The position numbers and the translations under genes are program-made. From assembly GCF_048569485.1 (NCBI RefSeq), contig NC_134356.1, positions 466,879,820 through 466,943,819 of the forward strand: a DNA stretch of 64,000 nucleotides. The letters run 5' to 3'. This document shows positions 24,029 to 35,081 of this stretch, one piece after another. This stretch comes from Anomaloglossus baeobatrachus. Its lineage: Eukaryota > Chordata > Amphibia > Anura > Aromobatidae. The notes beneath the pieces are model-generated. The model was not told the DNA's origin. It made no database searches and worked only from the letters and a program-made list of their open reading frames with translations. Every line of letters starts with the position of its first letter. Position 1 is the stretch's first letter.

Positions 24029-25924
24029 TTATGTGGATTCCTCCTCACCAGGGCTTGGGCCTGTAGGGCTGTGGCACCTGTTGGTTTCTCGATCTCTTTC
24101 TTCTTCCGTGTCTGTTTCTTTTTCTTTAGGACATGGTGTTACATCTAGCGCATACCAGCCTCTTTCGCCTTGATGCATGGTAAACTGCACTGTGTCTCCC
24201 ATCCTTAGGTTTCTTCCAGGATGTCCTCTGGGCAAATGAGCTCTCACGTCTCTTCTGTTGACAAAAATGCCTTCTTTCATACCAGGTGCTACGATGAAGC
24301 CGTATCCTGATTTTAGGCTGAAATCTTCCACTACTCCTCGACAAAGGGGTCCTCTGACCTGGGCTTTGGCTCTTCTCAGGAACCGTTTCTCCTCTAGGTC
24401 TCTGGCCGTTATTTCATCTCTTTGCTCTGGGGACTGCGGTGCAGGGAAAGACTGGGTTCTGTTACGGCGCCGTGTCTTGCGGGCTGGATTCTGCGAGGTA
24501 CAGCTTACAAGCTCCCAGGTGAGGCTTTTGGGCAGATCTTCCTCAGCAGAGGGTATCGGGTCTTCCTCGTCCCAGCGGGAGTATGGCAACATCTCTGGCT
24601 CGGGGTATGAATCCACTGCTGATGGCTCCGGAGTCAGCTCCTCAGCCTCCTGGCCTCCCCTCCCCCTTAGTTCTTCTGAGCACTCCTTTGGTGGCAGTGC
24701 TGGGGATGGACTTTCATCAGCAGGCCCAGGCGGGGGACTCTTTGGCGTGGTTGCTGCAGGGGTTGCCGGAATCCTCTTGGGGGTATGCGGAGGTAGCATG
24801 TACCGGTCCACCATCTCCTGTGGGAACTTGGCCTCCAGGTCAGCCTTCAGCTGCCAGTATGCGGGGTCCTCACCTATCAGGGACTTCCTAGCAGGGACTT
24901 CCTTAGACTGGGGAGCGGTGTCTGCTCTGGCCTTGCAGGCCGGGGTAAACAATGGTACGTCTGTCTTTTCTTGGCGGGCCGCGCCTGGCATGGCGGCGGC
25001 CTGGATGGGCGTTTCTGGCGCAGCTTGGATCGGCGTCGCAGCTGCGATGGGGTCTTTGCAGGCTGGGCTGGGCGTCGCTGCAGCGATCTGGGCTTGGCGG
25101 GCCGCACCTGACGGGGCTGCGGCCTGGTTCAGCACCTCACTTGCGGCGCGGACGAGCGTTGCGGCTGCGGTAGGGTCTCGGCGGGCCGGGCCTAGCATGG
25201 CGGTGGCCTGGGTCAGCGTCACACCTGCGGCGCGGATGAGGGTCGCGGTGGCAGCCGGTTCTCTGCGGGCCGGACTGGGCGTCGCTGCAGGGACCGGGTC
25301 TTGGTGGGCCGAGCAGGGCATCGCTGCGGCGGCCTGAGCTTGGCGGGCTGCACCTGGCGTGGCTGCGGCCTGCTTCAGCGTCGCCGCGCCGGACGCCTCT
25401 TCAGGGACCGCGGACATGGCAGCAGGGGTCGGGGCACTCGCGCTGGCAGGGGCATCACTGGACTCACACATCGGTGGCAGCATCGGGGTCTGAGTCGTCA
25501 CCGCCCGGTCTGGCACTCGGCGCGCGGCTCTCTCTTCATAGGCCTGAACCGCCGCGGTCATTCCCAGGAACTCCGCACGTCCCTCTCTGATCAGCCTTCC
25601 GACCCTGGCCTCCAGTTGATCGCAGAACTCGGCGAGCTCCCGACACCACCAGGCAGCGGAGCCTGGCTCTGGGTCTCTGCATTCAGACGCCATTTTCTCT
25701 AACAACAAGCTGCTGGCTTCTTTTCCGTTCCGCCGTCTCTGGACGCTTCCGCTCTCTTCACAAGCGAGGTCAGAACTCTGCAGGGGATCTCTGGGTAGCC
25801 ACACCTCTTCGTGGGCGGTAACTTCTCCCAGCGCGGGCTGCTGTTGTTTTTCAGCGCGCTTTTCATGGTGGCAATATGGCGGCGCTTCCAATTTTTCAAG
25901 CGGACCGCCCAGGCACATGGTCAC
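24029..25924 (-). CDS. Retroelement ORF: Ala/Pro-rich protein with Y-box-like cold-shock domain, copy 1
   Basis: Open frame of 631 codons, starting 44 bp inside the 5' LTR edge. The N-terminal about 150 residues are charged, with a likely helical stretch (ELAEFCDQLEARVGRLI). The middle is a long Ala/Pro-rich region of imperfect ATPGAARQ-type repeats, followed by an acidic, Pro-rich linker. Residues about 529-599 resemble a cold-shock domain: KSGYGFI matches RNP1, GIFVN matches the RNP2 position, and the long loop RRDVRAHLPRGHPGRN before MGDTVQF is as in Y-box proteins. A charged tail follows. There is no zinc knuckle, protease or polymerase. It may act as a gag-like RNA-binding protein (inference). 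A long antisense frame at 24258-25337 is a shadow. Confidence 0.75.
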   Translation of the reverse strand: MTMCLGGPLEKLEAPPYCHHEKRAEKQQQPALGEVTAHEEVWLPRDPLQSSDLACEESGSVQRRRNGKEASSLLLEKMASECRDPEPGSAAWWCRELAEFCDQLEARVGRLIREGRAEFLGMTAAVQAYEERAARRVPDRAVTTQTPMLPPMCESSDAPASASAPTPAAMSAVPEEASGAATLKQAAATPGAARQAQAAAAMPCSAHQDPVPAATPSPARREPAATATLIRAAGVTLTQATAMLGPARRDPTAAATLVRAASEVLNQAAAPSGAARQAQIAAATPSPACKDPIAAATPIQAAPETPIQAAAMPGAARQEKTDVPLFTPACKARADTAPQSKEVPARKSLIGEDPAYWQLKADLEAKFPQEMVDRYMLPPHTPKRIPATPAATTPKSPPPGPADESPSPALPPKECSEELRGRGGQEAEELTPEPSAVDSYPEPEMLPYSRWDEEDPIPSAEEDLPKSLTWELVSCTSQNPARKTRRRNRTQSFPAPQSPEQRDEITARDLEEKRFLRRAKAQVRGPLCRGVVEDFSLKSGYGFIVAPGMKEGIFVNRRDVRAHLPRGHPGRNLRMGDTVQFTMHQGERGWYALDVTPCPKEKETDTEEERDRETNRCHSPTGPSPGEEEST

Positions 25925-25947
25925 CTGTCTGGACAGGTCTAGTCCTT

Positions 25948-25965
25948 ATCCTGTTCGTGACGCCA
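25948..25965 (-). promoter_or_regulatory. Primer-binding site, tRNA-Ser(CGA)-like
   Basis: On the minus strand, TGGCGTCACGAACAGGAT starts 2 bp after the 5' LTR. Its complement ends CCTGTTCGTGACGCCA, which I recall as the 3' end of a vertebrate tRNA-Ser(CGA). The tRNA match is from memory and not searched. Confidence 0.6.
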
Positions 25966-25967
25966 GA

Positions 25968-27119
25968 TGTGAAGCCCCGAGAACGCTGTGTCGGTGCATT
26001 ACCTTCAGGGACTCCACTCTGCTGGATCCTGTCACAGGTAGGAAATCTTCTATTTGTCGTGACGCCACTCTCAGAATTGCGGTCAGTGGTGACCGCCACT
26101 GCAGGTTGAGGGTCGCCTGGGGCTGATGGTGGGTGCAGTTAGTTGTAATAGCCTCCTGAGAGTGAGGCAAGCCCCAGGGCCCTGTGTAGGTGTGTAGAAC
26201 CACAAGGCGCAGAATAACTCCACACAAGCAGGATGTCTTTCAGGGGTTTTACTCACTTCAGATGGCAGGGTGAGTAACCCGGGCGTAGCTGGGATGAACC
26301 AGGCTGGAACCAGGTATCCTTCAGGCTGACTTCTGATGGTGACTACCGACTCGCCTTCCTTAGCCCTTAGTGGTTTGGGGTAACCCCGACTTTTAGTCCC
26401 TATGGGGGTCACCCAGGGAAGTTGCTGAAGCCTCTCTCCCCTTCGTTTGCCGTTTGCTTGTTGCCTGGGCCAGATCACTCCAGCTGCTTGCCTCCTGTGA
26501 ACTATGGGCCCTAACTGTGGCTACGTGGCTGCGGCTTTTAGGTGTTGTGGTGTGGGCTTTGAGGGCCCCACGCCGGCAGGTTTAGCAAGGAAAGGTGGAT
26601 CTATCCCCGCTCCGGGATCTGCCGCCCGTTTGGGCCTGGTACTCCCTAGCAGTCTCCTTACTTCCCACTCTGTGCTCTCTCTTTAGCTGGAGACGGGTTT
26701 CGGGTAGCACTCCTAGGTGACCGTTCTCCCCCGTCGGTAGCCACTGCGCGGGCGCTGTCAGACTGCAACAGCCCCAGGGGTAGGGGTCAGCTCCACACGG
26801 AGCTCCCTGGACTCTGCACTGAACCGGCTCACTGCTCCTCCTCTCCTGTTCTTGCCTACGCCACCTAGCAACCAGGCTCTCTTACCACACCCCTTGAGAG
26901 GAGATGGAGGCTTTTGGCCCCCTCCACTATTCCAGTGGAGGTGAAGGCTTTTCCCCCTCCTGGGATCCCCAGGGGTCCTCTCATAGGTACATGTGTGAGA
27001 CCTGATCACTATGCGCCTGTGTAGTCACACCTCGGTCAGCCTTCTGGATTACCTGTATTGTACTGTCCCCAGCATGGGTGCAGTACTCAGTGGTGCCTGA
27101 CCAGGTCAGGGGCGCCACA
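25968..27119 (-). repeat. 5' LTR of copy 1
   Basis: 1152 bp, same length as the partner LTR and almost the same sequence. Carries the internal primer-site-like motif at 26057-26067. Confidence 0.9.
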
Positions 27120-29722
27120 CCAGCAATCACAGGCAAAGCAGTGCTAAGCTTATAGCCGGTACTGGTTCACTGGAAATGCCTGCTTTTAAGGCATCCAGGG
27201 TCTGGAAGTGAGGCTCGAGAGAAGGCTCCGCCCCCTAGCCATGTGGACAGGGAGGCAAACCATGACACCAGGTAATCCCAGTTTTCCCCAACAATCCCCC
27301 ATACATTTGTACTTAGCTAGGGTGGGACCATGGATGGCTGCCTTGAGGTGGAGCCACTCCAGTCCACTAGTTGACCAGGTGGGAGGGGCAGACTGTGGAG
27401 AGTAGTCAGTCTAGTGTTGACAGCCGAGGTGTGAAGGTGGAAGTGAAGTGACACCCTGACTCGAGTTAACGGTGACCTGGTACCCAGGAGAGGTGGTTGC
27501 CGATGGAGTACGGTGGAGTACTCCCGGAACTACACACCAACGGGGTACAGGACCCTAGGATAGGAAAGAGCTTCAAGCCGAACTGTTAACACCTACACAG
27601 AAAAGGGGACCATCAAGGACCTTGCTGACCCTAAAGAATCTGAAGATTCAGTAGCAAAGAGAGCACCAGGGACAGGACCAGTGACTCCCACCCCACAGGG
27701 TTCACGCTACTGTCAGGCAGACAGAGAAGTGGACAAACCACAAACCGGGGACCCCAAGTGTTCTATACCACGGGGACTCACTTACCAGAGACAGGTGCAG
27801 GGAAAGAAGGTACCAGAGAACCAAACTGGCACTGGGACGAAGGGGACCTGGAGGCGAAACCAGCCGGCTTTGGGCATCCAGTTAACAACTTGAGAAAAGT
27901 GAGTAAAACCAGTTGCACTGAATACCTGTCTGGACTCCTTTTTCCGATGCCCACTGCACCATACACTCGCTGGGGCAATACCCTACTTGCGGAGGGACTA
28001 CCATACTAGCTGCAATACCATCAGCCCCAGTGAAGACACTGCAGCGGCAGCTCCCCAACTATAGCCGCAACACTGCAAGTGGCGTCACGAATAAACTCTA
28101 TTCACAAATCCCCTGTAAATATTCCCATTACAAAAAGGGCCTGGAACCTGGTAAGGACCACCATCGTGACATTCCCAATAGAAACATTGCCCGGAACCGA
28201 GTACCCCATATACCTGGGTGCTACAGTCACATGGCTGAAGAGTTGTGGAAAGCTATCCAGACTGAGTTTGAACAATGGCTGTCTCCACTGAACCTGGAGC
28301 CAGGGAAGGCCATGTGCGATAACAGTGGGAACCTGGTGGCAGCCCTTCACTGGAGTAACTTCACACATGTGCCTTACTTAGCTCACATCTTCAACCTGAT
28401 TGTACAGCAATTTCTAGGTCATTATCCCGGCCTGGATGCATTGGTGCAGAAGGCATAGTCGTTGTGTACGCACTTCTGCCATTTAGCACCACACAGCTAG
28501 TTGACAAGCATTGCTACAGAGGGCTTTAAGCCTGCTAATTAAAAGGATGATATCCTATGTTCTGCTATTGTGGAATTTCAATCTGCACATGTTGCAACAA
28601 CTGTGGCAGCAGTGATGAGCCCAGGTGTAGTATGTCACGACACATAGTCTGGGTCAGCGCAGTTCGGTCATGGGACAAATCGCGCTTGCAGAGTGGGCAC
28701 AGATGAAGGACCTCTACACCCTCCTGCAGAATTTTAAGATGGCTACTAGTATGGTTAGCGCTGAGAATGCCATCATCATTATCACTATTCCAGTCATCTA
28801 CAAGCTGGTGAAGACTTTGAATATTCTGCAGGAGTAGGTGGTGGTCCCAGAGGAAGAGGAGGAAGCAGAGGAGGATGTGAAAAATAGACCAATATCTGTA
28901 AGGTCCAAACTGTCATCGCACAGGAGGGTGGAGTACAGCAATCGAGGGGGGCTCATGGTATCATACAAACTGTTAGAGATGGTGCAAGAGCCGAGGAACA
29001 AATAGAGGAGGATCACGAGGAAGAGGTGATGTGCGCGTAACAGACAGGAGATGAAAAATATATTGATCCTTTCTTTGTTGTTTATGGTTGGTGAAGGGGA
29101 ACGGAGAAAGCAAACTTGAGTGTTACCCTGCCACCAACACATCACGGACTTGGACCTCACGGCAGCGCCCAACACATGAGTGCCATCTTGCTGCACCATC
29201 AGCAGCATGATTCCAGAATTGTTAGGATTAGAAATGCTACTGACTACTGGGTTGCCCATCTGTTAGATCCACTGTACAAGAGTTAATTTTCCAGATGCTT
29301 TTCCCCTGGAAAGGGGTGCACGCATGCTGGAGTATCAAAACCAACTTGCACATAATCTTAAGAGAAGTTTTCTACAAGGCAGGAATGAGGCACAAAGTGT
29401 GCATCACTGTTCTAGACTTCCAAACCGGGAACGTCGAATCACCATCGCAGAAACCTTAGCAGCAGCAGTTGAAGTTTTAGAAGTAATTTCTGTGACAGAG
29501 TGCAAGTCTGATACATAGTGAATGACTGGAGAGGATGAGGCATGAGTATCTCGAGCTCAATATCAATGACATCAGAGTGGTGGGTTTGGACCCTTTTGCA
29601 TTTTGGTCTTCAAAAATGGAACAGTGGTCTGAGCTCGCCAGTCACCCCTTGGCCTAATTTTCATAAAGATGAACAAGCCACGGATCTCTAATAACTTTTC
29701 TAACCCAGTCGCAGACTGTGTA

Positions 29723-30907
29723 TGTGACGCCCTGGACTAGCCAGGTTGTCACAAGTAGTCCGATACACCCCCCCCCCCCTTAGTAACTAAAAAACCCTTG
29801 TCACCACCCTCCAGGTTTGATGTTCACACCAGGAGGGGTGGAGCCAGGCAGTTGGCTCCGCCCACCGAGGAGTTCACAAGCCCGGAGGCGGAAAAAAGAG
29901 TAGTCTAGATTAGTTTTGACTGTGAAGTGGAGTGGAGTGAAGTTCAAGGCCAGACCTGTGCCTAGGTCTGCCATAGTCTACAACAGGTGTCTGGGTTGGA
30001 GCCCAGTCACCTCAGGCAAGGAGGCAGGCGGTGGTGGCCGCTGGCAGGAGCTGGGATTACAGCCGGTGGAACTGTAGGGACCGGGGACGGTACCGAACCG
30101 GGGAACCGATTGGAAACCGGAGCACCAGGAGGGGTACTCAGACCCAGTACGAGGCCCAGAAACAAACAGGCTGAGTCAAATCAACTGATTGAGGACTGGA
30201 CTTTAGGACCTTTCACACATAAGACCCGACTGAAGACAACAGCCCAACCATAGGGGTAAAGCCACCGCACAGGCATAGAGACTCAAGGGGCTAGCGTCTG
30301 CGGGCAAAGAGGGCTCTCCTGACACGTATAAAACTGGGGAGCGGACTACCGTTGCTCAGGCATAGGAGTCGTGATTTCTACATAAGTGAGGTGCAGGAGA
30401 AAGGCGGAAACCACCAACCTGTTAAGGGGAAAACTGCAGCCGGCTGCGGGCACCGTTCACCATCTTGTTTGGTTTACCAGAGACTCCAGCGTGTTTGTCA
30501 TAGTGAGTACAACAGTGCCTTCGGGCCGCGCATCGCGCCGCACCGCACGGACACCCCAGCACGCATCCATCCCCTCGCCTCAGCACCTCCCTCGGGCCCC
30601 CGGGACCATCATCCCCCCACCCACGGAGGGGGTCAACACCAAGCTGCACAACATCGTCCCCGGGAGCCTAGTCAACGGCAGCAGTGGTGTCCATCCATTC
30701 ACCACAACCCATGGGTGGCGTCACAAACTTAAATCCCCTGCAAACAACCGCGGCTCCGGCCGTGGACCTCCCCACCAAAGTCCCCACGTGTAGCGCCAAC
30801 CCCCTTTCAGAACGACGTGACCCCCGGGTCCGTGAAGAGCTCGAGCCACCCACCGACGAGCAAGGATCCGAGCGGCTCGGCAGCCGGCCGAGCCCCGGGG
30901 CGGTACA
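29723..30907 (+). mobile_element. Solo LTR, TGTA target duplication (fossil)
   Basis: 1185 bp from TGTGACGCCCTGG to GGGGCGGTACA, with TGTA at 29719-29722 and 30908-30911. Interrupts the 3' part of hAT copy 2. Primer-site-like TGGCGTCACAAAC at 30716-30728. Looks whole as a solo LTR. Confidence 0.85.
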
Positions 30908-30956
30908 TGTACACTAAGCGATGGTGTAGTTTTAAGTGTGCTGCATTGATCTTGTG

Positions 30957-33415
30957 TAGTGATGAGCGAGTACTAAAAAGCTCGGGTGCTCGAGGCTCGG
31001 GCCGAGCATCCCAAGATACTCGTGTACTCGGCCCGAGCACCGAGCCCAATGTTATCCTATGGGAGACCCGAGTATTTTTATGAAATGACCCCCCGGCAGC
31101 ATGTAGAAACCCTAAAAATGTCACAAAAGTCTCAGAAGAGTGCTCAAATGACATGGCAACAGCATGGGGAAGACCCCTTGAAGCATTTATCACTCAAAAG
31201 TCACAGCTGTGAACAATTTTATCCGAGTTTTATGCCATTTTTACGGACTCGCCAGAAAACCTTCTAAAATGACACCAAAATGAATTTTCATGGCGGAAAT
31301 GTTAAGGGCACATACCCAATAGTGAGATAGAGGTGGTGTATGTTACTTTTTGAGATTATTACATGAAAGATGTTACGTAAAAACATTGTGTGGCACTCCG
31401 ATGTCCAAAACGCACGTTTTGTGCTTTTTACTAGCGATGTCAGTCATTTTGTTTTTCATTCTATCTCCCGTCGGTCGGTCTCGCTCTGTCTGTCTCTCTC
31501 TGTCTTGTCTGTCCCCCTCTCACAGTCTGTCGGTCAGTCTCCCCCCTCTCTCATACTTACCGTTCCCCGATCACTGCCGCGGCGCTGCACAGCTGTTCAC
31601 TAAACTCTGGCGGCTTTTCCTCTTTTGAAAAAGCCGGCTGCTCATTAATCAATCTCGTATTCCCTGCTTTCCTGCTTTTCGGCGCCTATGATTGGTTGCA
31701 GTGAGACACACCCCCACGCTGAGCGACAAGTGTCTCACTGCACCCAAATACAGCAGCCGGTGGGTGTGTGTATACTGTGCAGTGAAATAAATAATTAAAT
31801 AATTAAAAAAAACGGCGTGCGGTCCCCCCAATTTTAATAGCAGCCAGCTAAAGCCATACGGCTGAAGGCTGGTATTCTCAGGATGGGGAGCTCCACGTTA
31901 TGGGGAGCCCCCCAGCCTAACAATATCAGTCAGCAGCCGCCCAGAATTGCCGCATACATTATATGCGACAGTTCTGGGACTGTACCCGGCTCTTCCCGAT
32001 TTACCCTAGTGCATTGGCAAATCAGGGTAATAAGGAGTTAATGGCAGCCCATAGCTGCCACTAAATCCTAGATTAATCATGTCAGGCGTCTCCCCGAGAT
32101 TCCTTCCATGATTAATCTGTAAATTACAGTTATAAAACACACACACCCGAAAAATCCTTTATTAGAAATAAAAAACACTAACAAAGTCCCTCATCACCAA
32201 TTTATTAACCCCGACAAACCCTCCATGTCCGGCATAATCCACAGTCCTCCAGCGTCGCATCCAGCTGTGCTGCATGCAGGTGACAGGAGCTGCAGAATAC
32301 ACAGCCGCTCCTGTCAGCTTCACACAGCAACTGAAGACAGCCGCGTGATCAGCTGAGCTGTCACTGAGGTTACCTGGATCTAGCGGTGGATGCAGCGGTG
32401 GCCGCGGGTAACCTCAGTGACAGCTCAGCTGATCGCGCTACTCACCTCAGTTGCTGTGTGAAGCTGACAGGAGCGGCGGTGTATTCTGCAGCACCTGTCA
32501 CCTGCATGCAGCAGAGCTGAACGCGACGCTGGAGGTCCGTGGATTACGCCGGACATGGAGGGCTTTGTCGGGGTTAATAAATTGGTCATGAGGGACTTTG
32601 TTATTGTTTTTTATTTCTAATAAAGCATTTTTCGGGTGTGTGTGTTTTTTAACTGTAATTTACAGATTAATCATGGAAGGTATCTCGGGGAGACTCCTGA
32701 CATGATTAATCTAGGATTTAGTGACAGCTATGGGCTGCCATTAACTCCTTATTACCCCGATTTGCCAATGCACTAGGGTAAATCGGGAAGAGCCGGGTAC
32801 AGTCCCAGAACTGTCGCATCTAATGTATGCGGCAATTCTGGGCGGCTACTGACTGATATTGTTAGGCTGGGGGGCTCCCCATAACGTGGGGCTCCCCATC
32901 CTGAGAATACCACCCTTCAGCTGTATGGCTTTATCTGGCTGGTATTAAAATTGGGGGGACCGCACGCCGTTTTTTTTAATTATTTATTTATTTATTTTAC
33001 TGTACAGTATAGACACGCCCACCGGCTGCTGTGATTGGGTGCAGTGAGACACCTGTCACTCAGCGTGGGGTCGTGTCTCACTGCAACCAATCATAGGCGC
33101 CTGTGGGCGGGGAAAGCAGGGAATATGAGATGGCTGTGTGCAGAGCACAGCGCGCCCGCCGGTATAAAGACTCGGTCACGCTGTGCGGGCCGGCCAATCA
33201 CTGCAATTCCACAACTAACAGGGCTGTGGCATTGCAGTGGTCTGCCAGCCAATCCCTGCATGAGGGCTGGATCTCAAAAGAGCGCCAACTTGCAGGGATG
33301 AAGACCACGAGTACAGCACGAGTATCGCGAAATTACTCGGTACCCGCCGAGTAGCCCGAGTACAGTGATACTCGTGCGAGTACCGAGTAGTGACAAGCAT
33401 ACTCGCTCAACACTA
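30957..33415. mobile_element. 2.46-kb palindromic hAT derivative, 8-bp target duplication
   Basis: Ends TAGTGATGAGCGAGTAC and, inverted, TAGTGTTGAGCGAGTAT. ATCTTGTG is duplicated exactly on both sides (30949-30956, 33416-33423), the 8-bp signature of hAT. Inside, about 31630-32385 and 32400-33130 are reverse complements, so most of the element is one giant inverted repeat. The ends are rich in CTCGGGTGCTCG/ACTCGTG motifs. There is no coding capacity. It lies in the tail of hAT copy 2. Confidence 0.85.
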
Positions 33416-33693
33416 ATCTTGTGTTATTGCACTCTGTGACATCTTTGTCATGGCTACTCTTGCTACTGCTGCTGCTGTTACTAACAAGTGCCTTGGTGGT
33501 GCAACAATCAAATGGTGTTTCCACCACTGTTACTTTTACAACTTGGCATTGTTCATGTATGAAGCTGAAAGAGGGTGTTCTACGGATAGTACCCCCCACT
33601 AGTACTTCCCCACCGAAGACACCGGTTGTTGTATTATGAAAGTGTGTTTTATATGTTGAATTCTGGAATGCCTTTTGTGTATTTTAGTGTATT

Positions 33694-33775
33694 TACAGTG
33701 GGGAAAAAAGTATTTAGTAAGCCACCAATTGTGCAAGTTCTCCCACTTAAAAAGATGAGAGCGGCCTGTAATTGC
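33694..33775. mobile_element. Tc1/mariner terminal fragment
   Basis: Starts at a TA with CAGTGGGGAAAAAAGTATTT and continues CCACCAATTGTGCAAGTTC, a terminus I recognise from fish and frog Tc1-like elements. Only the terminal 80 bp remain. The following 33776-33874 ends another repeat (CATACCTCCCAACTTTTG motif), unclassified. Confidence 0.65.
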
Positions 33776-34640
33776 ATACCTCCCAACTTTTGAAGAAAGA
33801 TGGATAAAGTCTGCGGCACGCTCAGCGCGCCACGGCAAATTTTGACCACGCCCCTAGCCACACCCATTTTGCAGTAAGGCTATGTGTCCACGTTGCTTTT
33901 CCCTACTTGCAGTTCTAAATGCACGTTTTGTCCTTAATTGAATTAGCCAAAGTTGCCTTTTGCAGAACTTTACCGCTGAAAACGCATGCGTATTTGCCGC
34001 GTATTTGGTGGGTTTTTAGCGCTTTTTAGATGCTTTTTCAAATGCACTTTGACACATGCATTTTGAACATCAAGACAATGATAAATAAAGCTACAACAGT
34101 CAAACAAAATGAAAAAAGAGAAAAAAAAGGGACACATAAATATTTGTATAAAAAAAAAGAAAATAGCAAGATTTAATAGAATTATAGAGGTTATTTAATA
34201 AAAAACGGAAATATAGCAATAAAATTATAATTTTCTTTATATAAATTGTCGGATTATGTGTGTGTGTAAAGGGACATATGAAATCATTATTTTGATGTGC
34301 AAAAAGCATGCGTTTTAGTAGTCCAAAACGCATGTTTTCTGCACCTAAAAAGCAGGTAAAACGCTGGAATTTTGATGTTTCTTGGTTACTCCCTGCTTCT
34401 CATTGACTTCTATGTTATCTAAACGCACCTCAAATGGCAAAAACAATTGACATGCTGCTTTTTAAAACGCATGGTTTTTGCCACAAAATATGCAAATTAA
34501 ACGCAGCATTTTGAACTGCATGGTGGGCACAGGAAAACCCTATTTCCCATAGACTTTGCTGGGAAATCAAAACGCAGCCATTTGGGCACTAAAAGAAGGG
34601 AATTTTGTTACTTACCGTAAATTCCTTTTCTTCTAGCTCT

Positions 34641-34771
34641 TATTGGGAGACCCAGACGATTGGGGTATAGCTACTGCCCTCCGGAGGCCACACAAAGCAC
34701 TACACTAAAAAGTGCAAGGCCCCTCCCCTTCTGGCTATACCCCCCCGTGGTATCACGGGTTCTCCAGTTTT
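34641..34771. repeat. DIRS inverted terminal repeat, left
   Basis: Starts TATTGGGAGACCCAGACGAT and is the near-exact reverse complement of 40503-40633. The outer tip 34595-34640 differs from the tip on the right. Confidence 0.9.
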
Positions 34772-34918
34772 AGTGCCAAAGCAAGAAGGAGGAAGCCAAT
34801 AACTGGTTTAAACAAATTAACTCCGAATAACGTCGGAGAACTGAAAAACCGTTCAACATGAACAACATGTGTACCCGCAAACAACAAAAAAATCCCGAAG
34901 GACAACAGGGCGGGTGCT

Positions 34919-35019
34919 GGGTCTCCCAATAAGAGCTAGAAGAAAAGGAATTTACGGTAAGTAACAAAATTCCCTTCTTCTTCAGCGCTCTATTGGGAGA
35001 CCCAGACGATTGGGACGTC
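34919..35019. repeat. DIRS internal complementary region
   Basis: Bases 34919-34978 are the reverse complement of the left tip 34595-34654. Bases 34978-35013 are the reverse complement of the right tip 40610-40645. In the accepted DIRS model this segment templates closure of the circular DNA intermediate. Confidence 0.85.
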
Positions 35020-35081
35020 CAAAAGCTGTCCCTGGGTGGGTAAAGAGATACCTCATGTTAGAGCTGCAAAACAGCCCTCCC

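Larger units (their letters stand above)
22186..27119 (-). mobile_element. Non-autonomous LTR element with cold-shock-domain ORF, copy 1 (fossil, looks whole)
   Basis: Two 1152-bp LTRs (22186-23337 and 25968-27119), in minus orientation, bound a 2.63-kb interior. CCAG is duplicated on both sides (22182-22185, 27120-27123). The LTRs begin TGTGGCGCCCC and end GGGGCTTCACA. I count about two differences between them, so insertion is recent. A polypurine tract AAGGGGGAA adjoins the 3' LTR and a primer site adjoins the 5' LTR. The interior holds one long open frame and no reverse transcriptase, protease or integrase, so movement must depend on enzymes supplied elsewhere. It appears structurally whole for a non-autonomous element. 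Confidence 0.85.
21707..28225 (+). mobile_element. LTR of the TGTGACGCC lineage, host of a nested LTR element (fossil)
   Basis: Starts TGTAGCACCCCTG and ends GGGTGCTACA, mutually inverted, inside hAT copy 2. About 1.58 kb of its own sequence remains (21707-22185 and 27124-28225) around the nested element at 22186-27119. Primer-site-like TGGCGTCACGAA at 28080-28091. ACAGT stands at both borders but overlaps the terminal repeat, so the exact duplication is ambiguous. Confidence 0.65.
21105..33693 (+). pseudogene. hAT transposase, copy 2, heavily interrupted
   Basis: A second relic of the same hAT family as 5822-10565. Segments are: 21105-21706 (matches copy 1 about 7180-7660), 28226-29722 (AHIFNLIVQQFLGHYPGLDA region through the C-terminal part), then 3' non-coding tail at 30908-30956 and 33424-33693. 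Stops and frameshifts are frequent. Three insertions separate the pieces: the LTR at 21707-28225, the solo LTR at 29723-30907 and the palindromic element at 30957-33415. The BED-finger end is not found upstream. More decayed than copy 1 by eye. Confidence 0.75.

Noticed and set aside
24258-25337. 359-codon plus-strand frame
   Set aside because: Antisense shadow of the Ala/Pro-rich retroelement ORF, whose minus-strand frame contains the recognisable domain and starts next to the LTR.
20091-30907. The 1-kb TGTGACGCC elements as complete short LTR elements with their own primer site
   Set aside because: The primer-like motif lies inside a unit bounded by target duplications and no second LTR follows it; solo LTRs with an internal motif explain the data better.
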